Origin: Lachnospiraceae bacterium JLR.KK008
Lineage (GTDB): Bacteria > Bacillota > Clostridia > Lachnospirales > Lachnospiraceae
Assembly: GCA_037015955.1 (NCBI GenBank)
Contig: CP143548.1
Span: 954,001-1,018,000 of the forward strand
DNA: 64,000 nucleotides
Direction of reading: 5' to 3'
Both the position numbers and the translations under genes were made by a program. Below the pieces are notes generated by a model. The model had not been told where the DNA came from. It saw only the letters and a list, made by a program, of their open reading frames with translations, and made no database searches. Positions within the stretch are counted from its first letter, which is position 1, and each line of letters opens with the position of its first letter. Below are positions 28,510 to 36,278 of the stretch, one piece after another.

Positions 28510-29409
28510 ATGAACAACCTGGAATATTATAAAGTGTTCTATTATGTGGCAAAATGTGGCAGCCTGACACTGGCAGCCGAGGCGCTTTCCGTTTCCCAGC
28601 CTGCGGTGAGCCAGAGTCTGCGTCAGCTCGAACAATGGCTGGGGGCCAGTCTTTTTGTGCGCAGCGCGAAAGGCGTCCGGCTGACCCGGGAGGGAGAGCT
28701 GCTGCACTCTTATGTGGCCAAGGGCTATGAGCAGATTGTGCAGGGGGAAAAACTGTTGCAGCAGATGATGAATCTGGAGTTGGGAGAGATCAGGATCGGC
28801 GCCAGTGATATGACGCTGGAATTTTATCTTCTGCCCTATCTGGAACGGTTTCATGAACAATATTCCGGCATCAAAGTGAGAGTCACCAATGCGCCGACAC
28901 CGGAAACGCTGCACTATCTGGAGGAAGGAAAGATTGATTTCGGGGTGGTGAGCACACCCTTTCCTGTGGACGAGGGGCTGTGTGCGCACGCGGTGAGAGA
29001 GATCGAGGACATTTTTGTGGCGGGGCGGCGGTTTATGTCATACAAATACAAGACGCTTGACTTGCAGGAGCTGGAGACGCTGCCGATCATTTCCCTGAGC
29101 GGCAATACGAGTACGAGAACTTATATGAATCACTACCTGCGGGAAAACGGTGTGGAACTGCATCCGGAGTTTGAACTTGCCACGAGCGATATGATCGTGC
29201 AGTTTGCACTGAGAAATCTCGGCGTGGGCAGTGTGATGAAAGACTTTGCCAGAAAGGAGCTGGAGTCGGGAAAACTGTTTGAGCTGCGCTTTAACAAAAG
29301 AATTCCCAAACGACAGTTCTGTGTCGTCACGAGACCGAAAAATCCGTTGTCGGCGGCGGCAAAAAATTTGCTGGCTTTGCTGGAAAGAGAGGAAGAGACA
29401 GATGATTAA
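28510..29409 (+). CDS. LysR family transcriptional regulator
   Basis: LysR-type regulator: N-terminal winged helix (NLEYYKVFYYVAKCGSLTLA, SVSQPAVSQSLRQLEQ) and a periplasmic-binding-like effector domain (LGEIRIGASDMTLEFYLLPYL). 299 aa. The ATG at 28510 matches the family start; its ribosome site is weak (GCAAGG). Overlaps the next HAD gene by 8 bases, so they are one operon; divergent from the YjjG gene 83 bp away, a usual arrangement for a LysR target. Effector unknown. Confidence 0.92.
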   Translation: MNNLEYYKVFYYVAKCGSLTLAAEALSVSQPAVSQSLRQLEQWLGASLFVRSAKGVRLTREGELLHSYVAKGYEQIVQGEKLLQQMMNLELGEIRIGASDMTLEFYLLPYLERFHEQYSGIKVRVTNAPTPETLHYLEEGKIDFGVVSTPFPVDEGLCAHAVREIEDIFVAGRRFMSYKYKTLDLQELETLPIISLSGNTSTRTYMNHYLRENGVELHPEFELATSDMIVQFALRNLGVGSVMKDFARKELESGKLFELRFNKRIPKRQFCVVTRPKNPLSAAAKNLLALLEREEETDD

Positions 29410-30010
29410 AAATATCATATTTGACATTGGCAATGTATTGACACATTATACGTGGAAAAAGCATATCTGCAGTTTCGGATTTTCCGAAGAAGTCTGGCGG
29501 CGGGTTGCGGACGCTACGGTGAAAAGCGATCAATGGAATGAATTTGACAGAGGGGTGCTGGAGGATGATGCGGTCATCGATCTGCTGGTGAAGAACGACC
29601 CCGGCGTGGAGAAGGAGATCCGACAGATGCTGAGTGATATGGGCGGTCTGGTGGAAAAGGCGGACTACGCGATTCCCTGGATTCAGGAATTAAAAGAGAA
29701 GGGCTATCATGTCTATTATCTTTCCAATTTTTCTTACAAAGCGGGCCGCGATTGCAGCCATGCGCTGGATTTCCTGCCTTATACGGACGGCGGCATCCTC
29801 TCCTGCGAAGAGAAGCTGATCAAGCCCCAGCCGGAGATTTACCGGCGTCTGTTAGAGAAATATGCGCTGACGGCAGCGGAATGTGTGTTCCTCGATGATC
29901 TGGAGACAAATGTGGAGGCAGCCAGAGCGGAAGGCATGGAGGCCATTTTGTTCACGACCAAAGATGCGGCGCTGCCGGAACTGGCCAGACTGGGCGTGAA
30001 ACAGGCATAA
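29402..30010 (+). CDS. HAD family phosphatase
   Basis: YihX-like HAD hydrolase (203 aa). Motif I IIFDIGNVLTHY, with Asp nucleophile but Gly-Asn in place of the more usual second Asp spacing; motif II YYLSNFS; motif III KPQPEIYRRLLEKY; motif IV FLDDLETNVEAA. Likely substrates are small phosphorylated sugars. Starts inside the LysR gene and is translationally coupled to it. Confidence 0.85.
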   Translation: MIKNIIFDIGNVLTHYTWKKHICSFGFSEEVWRRVADATVKSDQWNEFDRGVLEDDAVIDLLVKNDPGVEKEIRQMLSDMGGLVEKADYAIPWIQELKEKGYHVYYLSNFSYKAGRDCSHALDFLPYTDGGILSCEEKLIKPQPEIYRRLLEKYALTAAECVFLDDLETNVEAARAEGMEAILFTTKDAALPELARLGVKQA

Positions 30011-30043
30011 AGCAGGATTCCGAATACATATCTGCCGAAGCCG

Positions 30044-30262
30044 TCAGTCTCTGGGCTGTTCCTCTCTTTCCTTTCGTTTTCGGCAGAGGATGAGATAAAT
30101 CCAGAGAAGGATGGGGATGCCGATCGTGGCAGTCAGACATGACTGGAACAGCCGGTCCCAATTCGGAATGTCCAGAAAGGCTGTGACAAGCGTGAGCAGA
30201 TACAGAAGTACGAGAGCGGCGATGCCGATACAGGCAGCGACCGCTTTGTTGTCTTTTTTCAT
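30044..30262 (-). CDS. Small two-helix membrane protein
   Basis: 72-aa protein with two predicted transmembrane segments (VAACIGIAALVLLYLLTLVT and ATIGIPILLWIYLILC) and a positively charged tail (CRKRKEREEQ). No named family recognised. AGAAAGGATATGTT precedes the ATG. Divergent from the LytTR operon, with a shared regulatory gap holding phased repeats, so it may be a target of that system (inference). Confidence 0.65.
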   Translation of the reverse strand: MKKDNKAVAACIGIAALVLLYLLTLVTAFLDIPNWDRLFQSCLTATIGIPILLWIYLILCRKRKEREEQPRD

Positions 30263-30304
30263 AACATATCCTTTCTGACAGGGTCATTACTGTCTATGTA
30301 CAAG

Positions 30305-30333
30305 ATCATACTGCCTCTGTCGTTTTTCTGCAA
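30305..30333 (-). promoter_or_regulatory. Predicted promoter for the small membrane protein gene
   Basis: Minus strand TTGCAG (30328-30333), 17-bp spacer and TATGAT (30305-30310), 40 bp before the start codon. Confidence 0.5.
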
Positions 30334-30351
30334 GTGCCTCTTTTCCGGTTT

Positions 30352-30435
30352 ATGACATTTTCCTGCCTTTTATGGCATCAGAATGTCTTTTCATGACATT
30401 TCATTCTAAATAGTTTTCGTTTTATCCGATATAAT
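30352..30435 (+). promoter_or_regulatory. Phased ATGRCAT repeats and -10 box upstream of LytTR operon
   Basis: ATGACAT (30352-30358), ATGGCAT (30372-30378) and ATGACAT (30393-30399) lie 20 and 21 bp apart, the same face of the helix. A perfect TATAAT follows at 30430-30435 without a recognisable -35. With a start near 30442 the repeats centre at about -87, -67 and -46. Direct repeats about 21 bp apart are the usual layout for LytTR regulators, so autoregulation is likely. Confidence 0.5.
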
Positions 30436-30470
30436 AAAAGAAAATTCTGATTGGAAGGCGGGATGGCATT

Positions 30471-31175
30471 TTGAAAATTGCAGTCTGTGATGATGAGAAA
30501 GAAATCAGAGAACAGATCAGGGAGCTGACAGGCAAAAGCAGGCCGGACTGCGCGGTGACTTTATATGAAACGGGGGAAGAGCTGCTTGAATCAGGCATTC
30601 ATTTTGATGTGATCTTTCTGGACATCCAGCTGGAGGGAAAGAATGGAATTGAAACTGCAAGGGCGCTGCGCGAGGCCGGGGAAGAGGCGATCCTGATATT
30701 TATCTCCGGTCTGAAGGAATATGTGTTTGATGCGTTTGATGTGGGGGCCTTTCATTATCTTTTAAAGCCTGTCGATGAGAAAAAATTTATACAGGTATTT
30801 GAACGGGCTGCGGCCGGAGCGGAAGGAAAAAAACGGCGGGAGACATTTGTCATCAGGACCCGCAGCCGCAATGTGACGATCCGGACCTGTCATATTCTCT
30901 ATGTGGAGAGCAGGATGAGAAAGGTGGAGATCCATACGTGCCAGGAAGTCTACGAGATTTACGGTACGATGAACGGACTGGAAAAGGAGCTTGGAGAGGG
31001 GTTTTACCGCTGTCACAGAGGGTATCTCGTCAACCTGGCGCATGTGTCGGAGTATACGTCGGACAATATCCGCCTGTCGGATGGCACCCGTGTCTATCTG
31101 TCAAGAGAAAAATATAATGAATTTGTAAAAATATATATGAATTATCTGCAGGCCGGAGGGGCTTCCTATGTATAG
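30471..31175 (+). CDS. LytTR-family response regulator (AgrA/VirR-like)
   Basis: Response regulator of 234 aa. Receiver domain with acidic pair in AVCDDEKEI, phosphoacceptor Asp51 in VIFLDIQLEG and Lys in HYLLKPVDEKKF; C-terminal LytTR DNA-binding domain with VESRMRKVEIHTCQEVYEIY and FYRCHRGYLVNLAHV. The start codon is TTG at 30471: it begins the canonical MKIAVCDDE, GGAAGGCGGGA lies upstream, and the only nearby ATG is out of frame. Overlaps the histidine kinase gene by 8 bases. Confidence 0.9.
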   Translation: MKIAVCDDEKEIREQIRELTGKSRPDCAVTLYETGEELLESGIHFDVIFLDIQLEGKNGIETARALREAGEEAILIFISGLKEYVFDAFDVGAFHYLLKPVDEKKFIQVFERAAAGAEGKKRRETFVIRTRSRNVTIRTCHILYVESRMRKVEIHTCQEVYEIYGTMNGLEKELGEGFYRCHRGYLVNLAHVSEYTSDNIRLSDGTRVYLSREKYNEFVKIYMNYLQAGGASYV

Positions 31176-32649
31176 CTTTACGATAGAGATGGCGGACATA
31201 CTGGTTGCTCTGCTGCAGGGATATGTGCTTGCATGGATGCTGGGCAGTTTCCTGGAGACAAAACTGAGAAACCGCTATGGAAGCAGATTCTATGCGGTAT
31301 TTTTTTGGACATTTTTAAAGCTCGGCATACAGACGCAGAGTGCGGACAGCTACAGCGGTATCCGTTCCCTGTTAAAACTGACGATGTTGTCAGTTTTTCT
31401 CTTTTTGTTTGTAGTTTTGTTTTATCAGGGGGAGAGGATTTTTCAGTTTTACATCACCACAGTGTTTATGGCGCTCAGTGAAATCAGTTTTCTGATTGCC
31501 TATATGATCATTGTCCTTGGAAATCATATTTTTGATCTGTATCTGTGGTATATGAGCAGAGGCCAGGTGACAGAGCAGTCTCTTACCGCCTTTTGTCGAC
31601 TGATAAATGCCACGGAAGTCACTTTGCTCTGTTCTGAGCAGACTGCTTTTCTGCTCATCCTCTGGCTGTCAGTGAAAAGCCTTGTGGGCAGATACAGAGA
31701 AAAAGAGTATACGATAAAGAAAACGGAACATTTATTTCTGATTGCCCCTGCCATGTGTGGTCTTTTCATCTGCGCGCTGCTGCGTGTAATTATCGTTACG
31801 ATGGAGGATGGAGTTCCCACCATACTGTTTGACCGCTATCCATTGTTTATCTTTATCATACCGGCCATTCAGCTGTTATCGCTCGTCTCGATCCTCTCCA
31901 GCGTGCAGCTTTTTCAGGATATGGTCGCTCTTGGCCGGGAAAAGAGCGGCAGACTGATCATGGAACAACAGATACGGAGCCTGCAGGAACATATACAGGT
32001 GATGAACCGGACCTATGCCGGTATTCGCAGTATCCGGCATGATATGAGGAATCAACTGGCAGTCGTACGTGAACTGATGAGACAGACAGGACGTGGCGGC
32101 GGGGGCGAACAGGAGCTGGAGACCTATATGGAGGCGCTGGAGCGGACGGCGGACAGTCTGGAACCGAAGTTTAAGACAGGAAATATTATTGCGGATGCGA
32201 TCATCAACTTAAAATACCAGGAAGCGGCGGCAGCGATGCCGGATGTGGATATAGATGCCGACGAGCTGATTTTCCCGGCGGATTCAGGTATTGAAAATTA
32301 TGATATTGCCGTGATTTTGTGTAATGGACTGGACAATGCCATAGAAGCCTGTAAAAAGCTGGGAGAGGAGCAGGAAAAAAGGATCTCTCTCTTTTCTTTT
32401 CAGAGAGGCAGCTTCTTTTTTCTGAAGATTGAGAACAGCTTTGACGGTCGCCTTCAATGCAGAAGAGACAGGGAATTTCCCGCGACCGATAAATCCGAGA
32501 AGCGGCTGCATGGGATCGGGTTTCTCAATATGAAAGCGGCTGCCGGCAAATATTGTGGCAGTGTGGACTGGAAAGCGGAGAATGGAACCTTTTATCTGAC
32601 GGTGATGATGAAAGATATGAAAGCGGGAAAAGGTACCTTTGTCCACTGA
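31168..32649 (+). CDS. Sensor histidine kinase, GHKL/AgrC-like
   Basis: 493-aa kinase partner of the preceding regulator. The N-terminal half has several membrane helices (about six to seven between residues 5 and 250). The phosphoacceptor is His291 in SIRHDMRNQL, the N-box is CNGLDNAIEACKK near residue 386, and a G-box GIGFLNMKAAAGKY is near residue 451. This layout (no PAS, multi-helix sensor, HPK10-type) is like AgrC/VirS peptide sensors, but no agrB or agrD-like gene lies beside it. Overlapping start with the regulator. Confidence 0.88.
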   Translation: MYSFTIEMADILVALLQGYVLAWMLGSFLETKLRNRYGSRFYAVFFWTFLKLGIQTQSADSYSGIRSLLKLTMLSVFLFLFVVLFYQGERIFQFYITTVFMALSEISFLIAYMIIVLGNHIFDLYLWYMSRGQVTEQSLTAFCRLINATEVTLLCSEQTAFLLILWLSVKSLVGRYREKEYTIKKTEHLFLIAPAMCGLFICALLRVIIVTMEDGVPTILFDRYPLFIFIIPAIQLLSLVSILSSVQLFQDMVALGREKSGRLIMEQQIRSLQEHIQVMNRTYAGIRSIRHDMRNQLAVVRELMRQTGRGGGGEQELETYMEALERTADSLEPKFKTGNIIADAIINLKYQEAAAAMPDVDIDADELIFPADSGIENYDIAVILCNGLDNAIEACKKLGEEQEKRISLFSFQRGSFFFLKIENSFDGRLQCRRDREFPATDKSEKRLHGIGFLNMKAAAGKYCGSVDWKAENGTFYLTVMMKDMKAGKGTFVH

Positions 32650-32680
32650 GGGTAATCTTGCACAAATGTAAAAAAATAAC

Positions 32681-32708
32681 TTGTACTTTTTTCATAGTAT
32701 GGTACGAT
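32681..32708 (+). promoter_or_regulatory. Predicted promoter for nagB
   Basis: TTGTAC (32681-32686) and TACGAT (32703-32708), 16 bp apart, 42 bp before the start codon. Confidence 0.5.
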
Positions 32709-32749
32709 ATTAATATGGGATATGGCAAAATGTACAGGAGGATTTAATT

Positions 32750-33478
32750 ATGCAAATCATTAAAGCGAATGATTATTATCACATGAGCCGTATGGCGGCA
32801 AACATTATCTCTGCGCAGGTAATCATTAAACCTGACTGTGTTCTGGGACTGGCTACCGGCTCTACGCCGATCGGTACTTATGAACAGCTGGTTCGCTGGT
32901 ACAACAAGGGCGACCTGGATTTCAGTGAAGTAAAGAGTATCAACCTGGATGAATACAAAGGTCTGGCTCCTGATAATGATCAGAGTTACCGGTATTTTAT
33001 GAATGAGCATCTTTTCAAACATATCAATATCAAGCCGGAAAATACGTATGTACCGGACGGTCTTGAGGAAGATCCGCAAAAGGCATGTGCTGCGTATAAT
33101 GAGATTATCAGACAGTCAGGCGGCATTGATCTGCAGCTTTTGGGACTGGGATTGAATGGACATATCGGGTTTAATGAGCCGGGTGTGGCATTCGAACAGG
33201 AGACGCATTGTGTTCAGCTGACACAGAGCACGATCGATGCAAACTCCCGTTTCTTTGCTACGATGGATGATGTGCCGAAGCAGGCTTATACGATGGGGAT
33301 CAAGACGATCATGCAGGCGAAAAAAGTAGTGCTTATCGTCAGCGGCGAGTCCAAAGCTCAGATCGTGAAAGATGCGTTCTTTGGGCCCTGCACACCTCAG
33401 GTTCCGGCTTCTGTGCTTCAGCTTCACAATAATGTGACACTGGTAGGCGACGAGGGAGCGCTCTCGCTGCTTCCTTAA
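32750..33478 (+). CDS. nagB: Glucosamine-6-phosphate deaminase
   Basis: Converts glucosamine-6-phosphate to fructose-6-phosphate and ammonia. Family motifs: GLATGSTPIGTYEQL, SINLDEYKGLAPDNDQSYRYFM, LLGLGLNGHIGFNEPG with catalytic residues, and YTMGIKTIMQAKKV. 242 aa, the short monomer-type. AGGAGGATTTAATT precedes the ATG. Own promoter and a strong terminator, so a single-gene unit; no nagA is adjacent. Confidence 0.95.
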   Translation: MQIIKANDYYHMSRMAANIISAQVIIKPDCVLGLATGSTPIGTYEQLVRWYNKGDLDFSEVKSINLDEYKGLAPDNDQSYRYFMNEHLFKHINIKPENTYVPDGLEEDPQKACAAYNEIIRQSGGIDLQLLGLGLNGHIGFNEPGVAFEQETHCVQLTQSTIDANSRFFATMDDVPKQAYTMGIKTIMQAKKVVLIVSGESKAQIVKDAFFGPCTPQVPASVLQLHNNVTLVGDEGALSLLP

Positions 33479-33548
33479 ATTCCAGGGAAACAGGATTGTT
33501 GTGACTGGCTGTGTTGTGTCTGGCCAGTGAGAATTCAATTATCAGGAT

Positions 33549-33606
33549 CAAAAGGGTGCACTTGCCGGATCTGTTTATATCTTATTCGGTAAGTGCACCT
33601 TTTCTG
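33549..33606. terminator. Bidirectional terminator between nagB and SEC-C gene
   Basis: Long stem, AAAAGGGTGCACTTGCCGGAT against ATTCGGTAAGTGCACCTTTT, with A run before and T run after, so it can stop both convergent genes. Confidence 0.85.
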
Positions 33607-33638
33607 TTTCTGTTCCCTATGAGCAGGGTATTCAGATC

Positions 33639-34145
33639 TTATTTATTTTTACCACAACATTTTTTGTACTTCTTACCGCTTCCGCATGGGCAGGGATCGT
33701 TCGGATAGACCTTATCGCCCTTGACAACAGTAGTGGAAGATTTCTGCTCTTTGTACAGTTCCTTCCGCTTCTCCTCATCAAAAATATCGTTCCATTCTTC
33801 CAGCCCGTACAGCCAGTCAGCGTCAGCGCCGACCATGTTTTTATAGAGAAGTTCCTTGTCAAAACCGAGATTGACCCTGGTGTCTTCCTCCATCTCATCG
33901 ATCGGGTTGGCCTCCTTCAGGCTGTCGTTAATTCCATCCAGAAAGCCGGTCATTGTCATGATGTCTATGTCAAACCGGTCAGCGAGTTCCTTTACCGTGC
34001 CTTCTACGACTTCGTCAGGATTTTTCAGGAGTTGTGCGTAGATTTCTTTCTCTTTTTGAAAATAAGCGGTCCAGAGTCTCTGGAGATCGCCTTTGTTTGC
34101 TTTTTCGTCGTAAGCTCTGTCTCTCCACTGCTTTAATAATGCCAT
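33639..34145 (-). CDS. SEC-C motif protein
   Basis: 168-aa protein ending in a SEC-C zinc module ([18 protein letters not shown], residues about 148-165), as at the C-terminus of SecA. The N-terminal 120 residues are helical and acidic ([20 protein letters not shown]), resembling a family of stand-alone SEC-C proteins in Clostridia. May bind ribosomes or SecB-like partners; function not established. AAAGGGGAAGAAGAA precedes the ATG. Confidence 0.83.
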   Translation of the reverse strand: MALLKQWRDRAYDEKANKGDLQRLWTAYFQKEKEIYAQLLKNPDEVVEGTVKELADRFDIDIMTMTGFLDGINDSLKEANPIDEMEEDTRVNLGFDKELLYKNMVGADADWLYGLEEWNDIFDEEKRKELYKEQKSSTTVVKGDKVYPNDPCPCGSGKKYKKCCGKNK

Positions 34146-34351
34146 TTCTTCTTCCCCTTTATATTAGATTGATTGATTTTGGGTTACATGTGAGGTAATC
34201 AATACCGTATATCCTGCTCATTATATAACAAATCGTTCTGCCTGTCCATACGGGAAGTCACTTTCGTAGAGACTGGAGGGCAGCCACCGGAAAATCGCAT
34301 CCTGCTTTCCATCCAATGATACAGACCTGATTGCAGCATGGATGACAGTTA

Positions 34352-34380
34352 TTGAAAAAATTTTAAAAACTGTGTATAAG
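34352..34380 (+). promoter_or_regulatory. Predicted promoter of candidate sRNA
   Basis: TTGAAA (34352-34357), exactly 17 bp, TATAAG (34375-34380). Start predicted near 34387. No coding sequence follows until 34610. Confidence 0.6.
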
Positions 34381-34386
34381 AAGTAA

Positions 34387-34523
34387 AAAGCGGGGTCATA
34401 CTATGATTAATCAAATGGACCCCCTCCTTTGATTAAACTTTTACGGAAGATACAAAATACTTATCCTCCCCTAAAAAAGCCTTCGGGACTGCGATAACAG
34501 CGGTTTCGGGGGCTTTTGTTTTT
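34387..34523 (+). ncRNA. Candidate small RNA with C-rich loops (or attenuated leader of the DUF1540 gene)
   Basis: About 135 nt from a promoter to a terminator, without an open reading frame of note. Parts: a perfect 9-bp hairpin TTAATCAAA/TTTGATTAA (34407-34415, 34428-34436) whose 12-nt loop is TGGACCCCCTCC; a second C-rich single-stranded motif TCCTCCCC at 34464-34471; and a terminator stem AAAAGCCTTCG/CGGGGGCTTTT (34475-34485, 34507-34517) followed by GTTTTT. Both C-rich motifs are complementary to Shine-Dalgarno sequences, the feature of RsaE/RoxS-type sRNAs. GGGGTC at 34392-34397 can pair with GACCCC in the loop, giving a closed alternative fold. The rest of the 34146-34609 gap shows nothing else clear. 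Confidence 0.5.
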
Positions 34524-34609
34524 GCAGGGTACATTTTGCATAATAAGAAAGTGGATCAGGCATACTATGACATGACGATATAAACAGGACAGAGAAAGGA
34601 GCGAACAGA

Positions 34610-34933
34610 ATGGCTCAGTTAGACTGCCGCGCAGAGAACTGCGTATATAACAAAAATCAGAGTTGCTGCAAAGGTGATATTATGATCGGAGGAAAACATG
34701 CGGACCGCAAGGATGATACTTGCTGCGAGAGCTTTTCTGCCAGAAGGGCAGAAAATTCTTATGTAAGCGCATTGGAACATCCGTGCAGAACAATCAGCAT
34801 CGACTGTGAAGCGTGCAACTGCATGTATAATACAAACTACAAATGTCATGCGGAACATGTCGACATTGCCGGACAGGGTGCATGTGACTGCCATCAGACA
34901 GCATGCGGCACATTTAAGGAAGATCAGCAGTAA
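34610..34933 (+). CDS. DUF1540 protein with two Cys-rich modules
   Basis: 107-aa protein with two DUF1540 modules: LDCRAENCVYNKNQSCCKGD to CCESF and IDCEACNCMYNTNYKCHAEH to CGTF. Each has four or more conserved Cys, probably a metal site. Found mostly in Clostridia, where such proteins are small and abundant; function unknown. AGAAAGGAGCGAACAG precedes the ATG. It lies 87 bp after a terminator hairpin, which could attenuate it. Confidence 0.85.
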   Translation: MAQLDCRAENCVYNKNQSCCKGDIMIGGKHADRKDDTCCESFSARRAENSYVSALEHPCRTISIDCEACNCMYNTNYKCHAEHVDIAGQGACDCHQTACGTFKEDQQ

Positions 34934-34947
34934 CAGAAAAACAGTGG

Positions 34948-34979
34948 AAAGACGCGTGGCAGAAACCATGCGTCTTTTT
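34948..34979 (+). terminator. Intrinsic terminator after DUF1540 gene
   Basis: 12-bp stem AAAGACGCGTGG/CCATGCGTCTTT (34948-34959, 34966-34977; one G-T pair) with a T run. Confidence 0.85.
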
Positions 34980-35071
34980 CACAACGTGGGAGAAAAGAAG
35001 GACATTTATGCTCTCTGACGATTTTGTACTGATATTCCGCTTTTTTTATCCTACAAAATTGACAGTTAAGC

Positions 35072-35080
35072 TGGTATAAT
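35072..35080 (+). promoter_or_regulatory. Extended -10 promoter for PHP gene
   Basis: TGGTATAAT, an extended -10 with a perfect hexamer, 34 bp before the GTG start. A consensus TTGACA at 35059-35064 is only 10 bp upstream and cannot be the paired -35. Confidence 0.5.
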
Positions 35081-35113
35081 CTAAATATACATAAAAAAGG
35101 AAGTGATTGAGTC

Positions 35114-36097
35114 GTGATAGATTTACATATGCACAGCAGATATAGCGATGACGGAGAACTGGAGCCTGGAGAGCTGGTGCGACAATGCGCCGAGGCGGGG
35201 ATTCGGATCATGGCGATTACGGATCATAATTGTACGCGGGCATATCGGGAGGCGCTGCGGAGCGCTGTGGAGGGAGAGCGGGAAATTTCCAATATGGTTC
35301 CTTACGGTATCGTCGAAGTACCGGACACAGGTGGAAAGAAGATCATGATTATTCCCGGTACAGAGATCGATTGTGTGTGGAGGGGGATTAACTTTCACCT
35401 TCTCGGGTATGGGATCGACAGTAATGCGCCGGATTTCAGGAAGATAGAGAATGATATTGCCGTTCAGAGTGCGGATGCTTCTCTGCAAATGCTGCACAAT
35501 ACACAAAAGCTGGGGTTTTATATCACAAAAGAAGAAATGTGGCAGCTCGGGCAGGAACATCACCGACAGGACTGCTGGACGGGAGAAATGTTCGCGGAAG
35601 TATTGCTGGACAAAGAAGAATATCGGGATCATCCGCTCCTTGCACCTTACAGACCGGGTGGTATGCGGAGTGATAATCCCTACGTGAACTTTTACTGGGA
35701 CTATTATGCACAGGGGAAACCCTGTCATGTGGAGATGCACTATCCGGCGCTGGAAGAGATGATAGATGTGATCCATAGAAATCACGGAACTGCGGTGCTG
35801 GCGCATCCCGGTATGAATCTGAAAGGAAAGGAAGAGCGCATCCGGGAAATGTTCCCGCTGGGACTTGACGGCGTGGAGGCGTTCAGCAGCTATCACACAA
35901 AGGAACAGACTGCCTGCTTTTACAGGGAGGCCAGAAAAGCAGGGCTGGGATTAACATGTGGCAGTGATTTTCATGGCAAGACAAAGCCGGCGATCAGGCT
36001 GGGAGGCATCAATTTCGGAGCTGCAGATGAGAGAGCGGAGTTTGAGGATGAGGTCATCAGATTCCTGCAGGAAAAAGCATTGACAGATGCAAGGTAA
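35114..36097 (+). CDS. PHP domain metal-dependent phosphoesterase
   Basis: 327-aa PHP-family hydrolase. Metal ligands in IDLHMHSRYSDDGELEPGEL, AITDHNCTRAYREAL, IPGTEIDC, VLAHPGMNL and CGSDFHGKTKPAIRLGG. The last part is typical of the YciV/TrpH-like group that acts on nucleotides or oligonucleotides. Start codon is GTG (35114), 9 nt after GGAAGTG. The promoter of the infC operon lies inside its 3' end. Confidence 0.88.
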   Translation: MIDLHMHSRYSDDGELEPGELVRQCAEAGIRIMAITDHNCTRAYREALRSAVEGEREISNMVPYGIVEVPDTGGKKIMIIPGTEIDCVWRGINFHLLGYGIDSNAPDFRKIENDIAVQSADASLQMLHNTQKLGFYITKEEMWQLGQEHHRQDCWTGEMFAEVLLDKEEYRDHPLLAPYRPGGMRSDNPYVNFYWDYYAQGKPCHVEMHYPALEEMIDVIHRNHGTAVLAHPGMNLKGKEERIREMFPLGLDGVEAFSSYHTKEQTACFYREARKAGLGLTCGSDFHGKTKPAIRLGGINFGAADERAEFEDEVIRFLQEKALTDAR

Positions 36098-36108
36098 TAT
36101 GATATTGT
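36080..36108 (+). promoter_or_regulatory. Promoter of infC-rpmI-rplT operon
   Basis: Consensus TTGACA (36080-36085), 17 bp, TATTGT (36103-36108). It overlaps the last codons of the PHP gene. Confidence 0.75.
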
Positions 36109-36114
36109 ATTTGG

Positions 36115-36278
36115 GTATGATGCAGAACAATCAAGCAGAGTATCCACTCTCACCCTGCGGCGACCGGGCTTCAGGCGTTTATCGTTTTGGTACATGATAC
36201 TGATGGAAGGTATTGCATGTATGGATATGACAGTGGATAGCTATGCTATCCATTTTTTATGTGCGGGAGGTAACCACC
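36115..36278 (+). promoter_or_regulatory. infC operon leader with attenuator terminator
   Basis: Leader of about 165 nt between promoter and infC. A GC-rich structured part (CCCTGCGGCGACCGGGCTTC, 36153-36172) is followed by an intrinsic terminator, TGGATAG-CTATG-CTATCCA plus six T (36234-36258), just before the infC ribosome site. In Firmicutes this operon is autoregulated by L20 binding its leader and driving premature termination; the layout fits, though the L20-binding fold was not proven here. Confidence 0.7.

Noticed and set aside
30044-32649. Complete agr quorum-sensing locus
   Set aside because: No AgrB-type protease or AgrD-type peptide is encoded beside the kinase and regulator.
35059-35080. 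TTGACA followed by TATAAT as a consensus promoter
   Set aside because: Spacing is only 10 bp, so the two boxes cannot be used together; only the extended -10 was kept.
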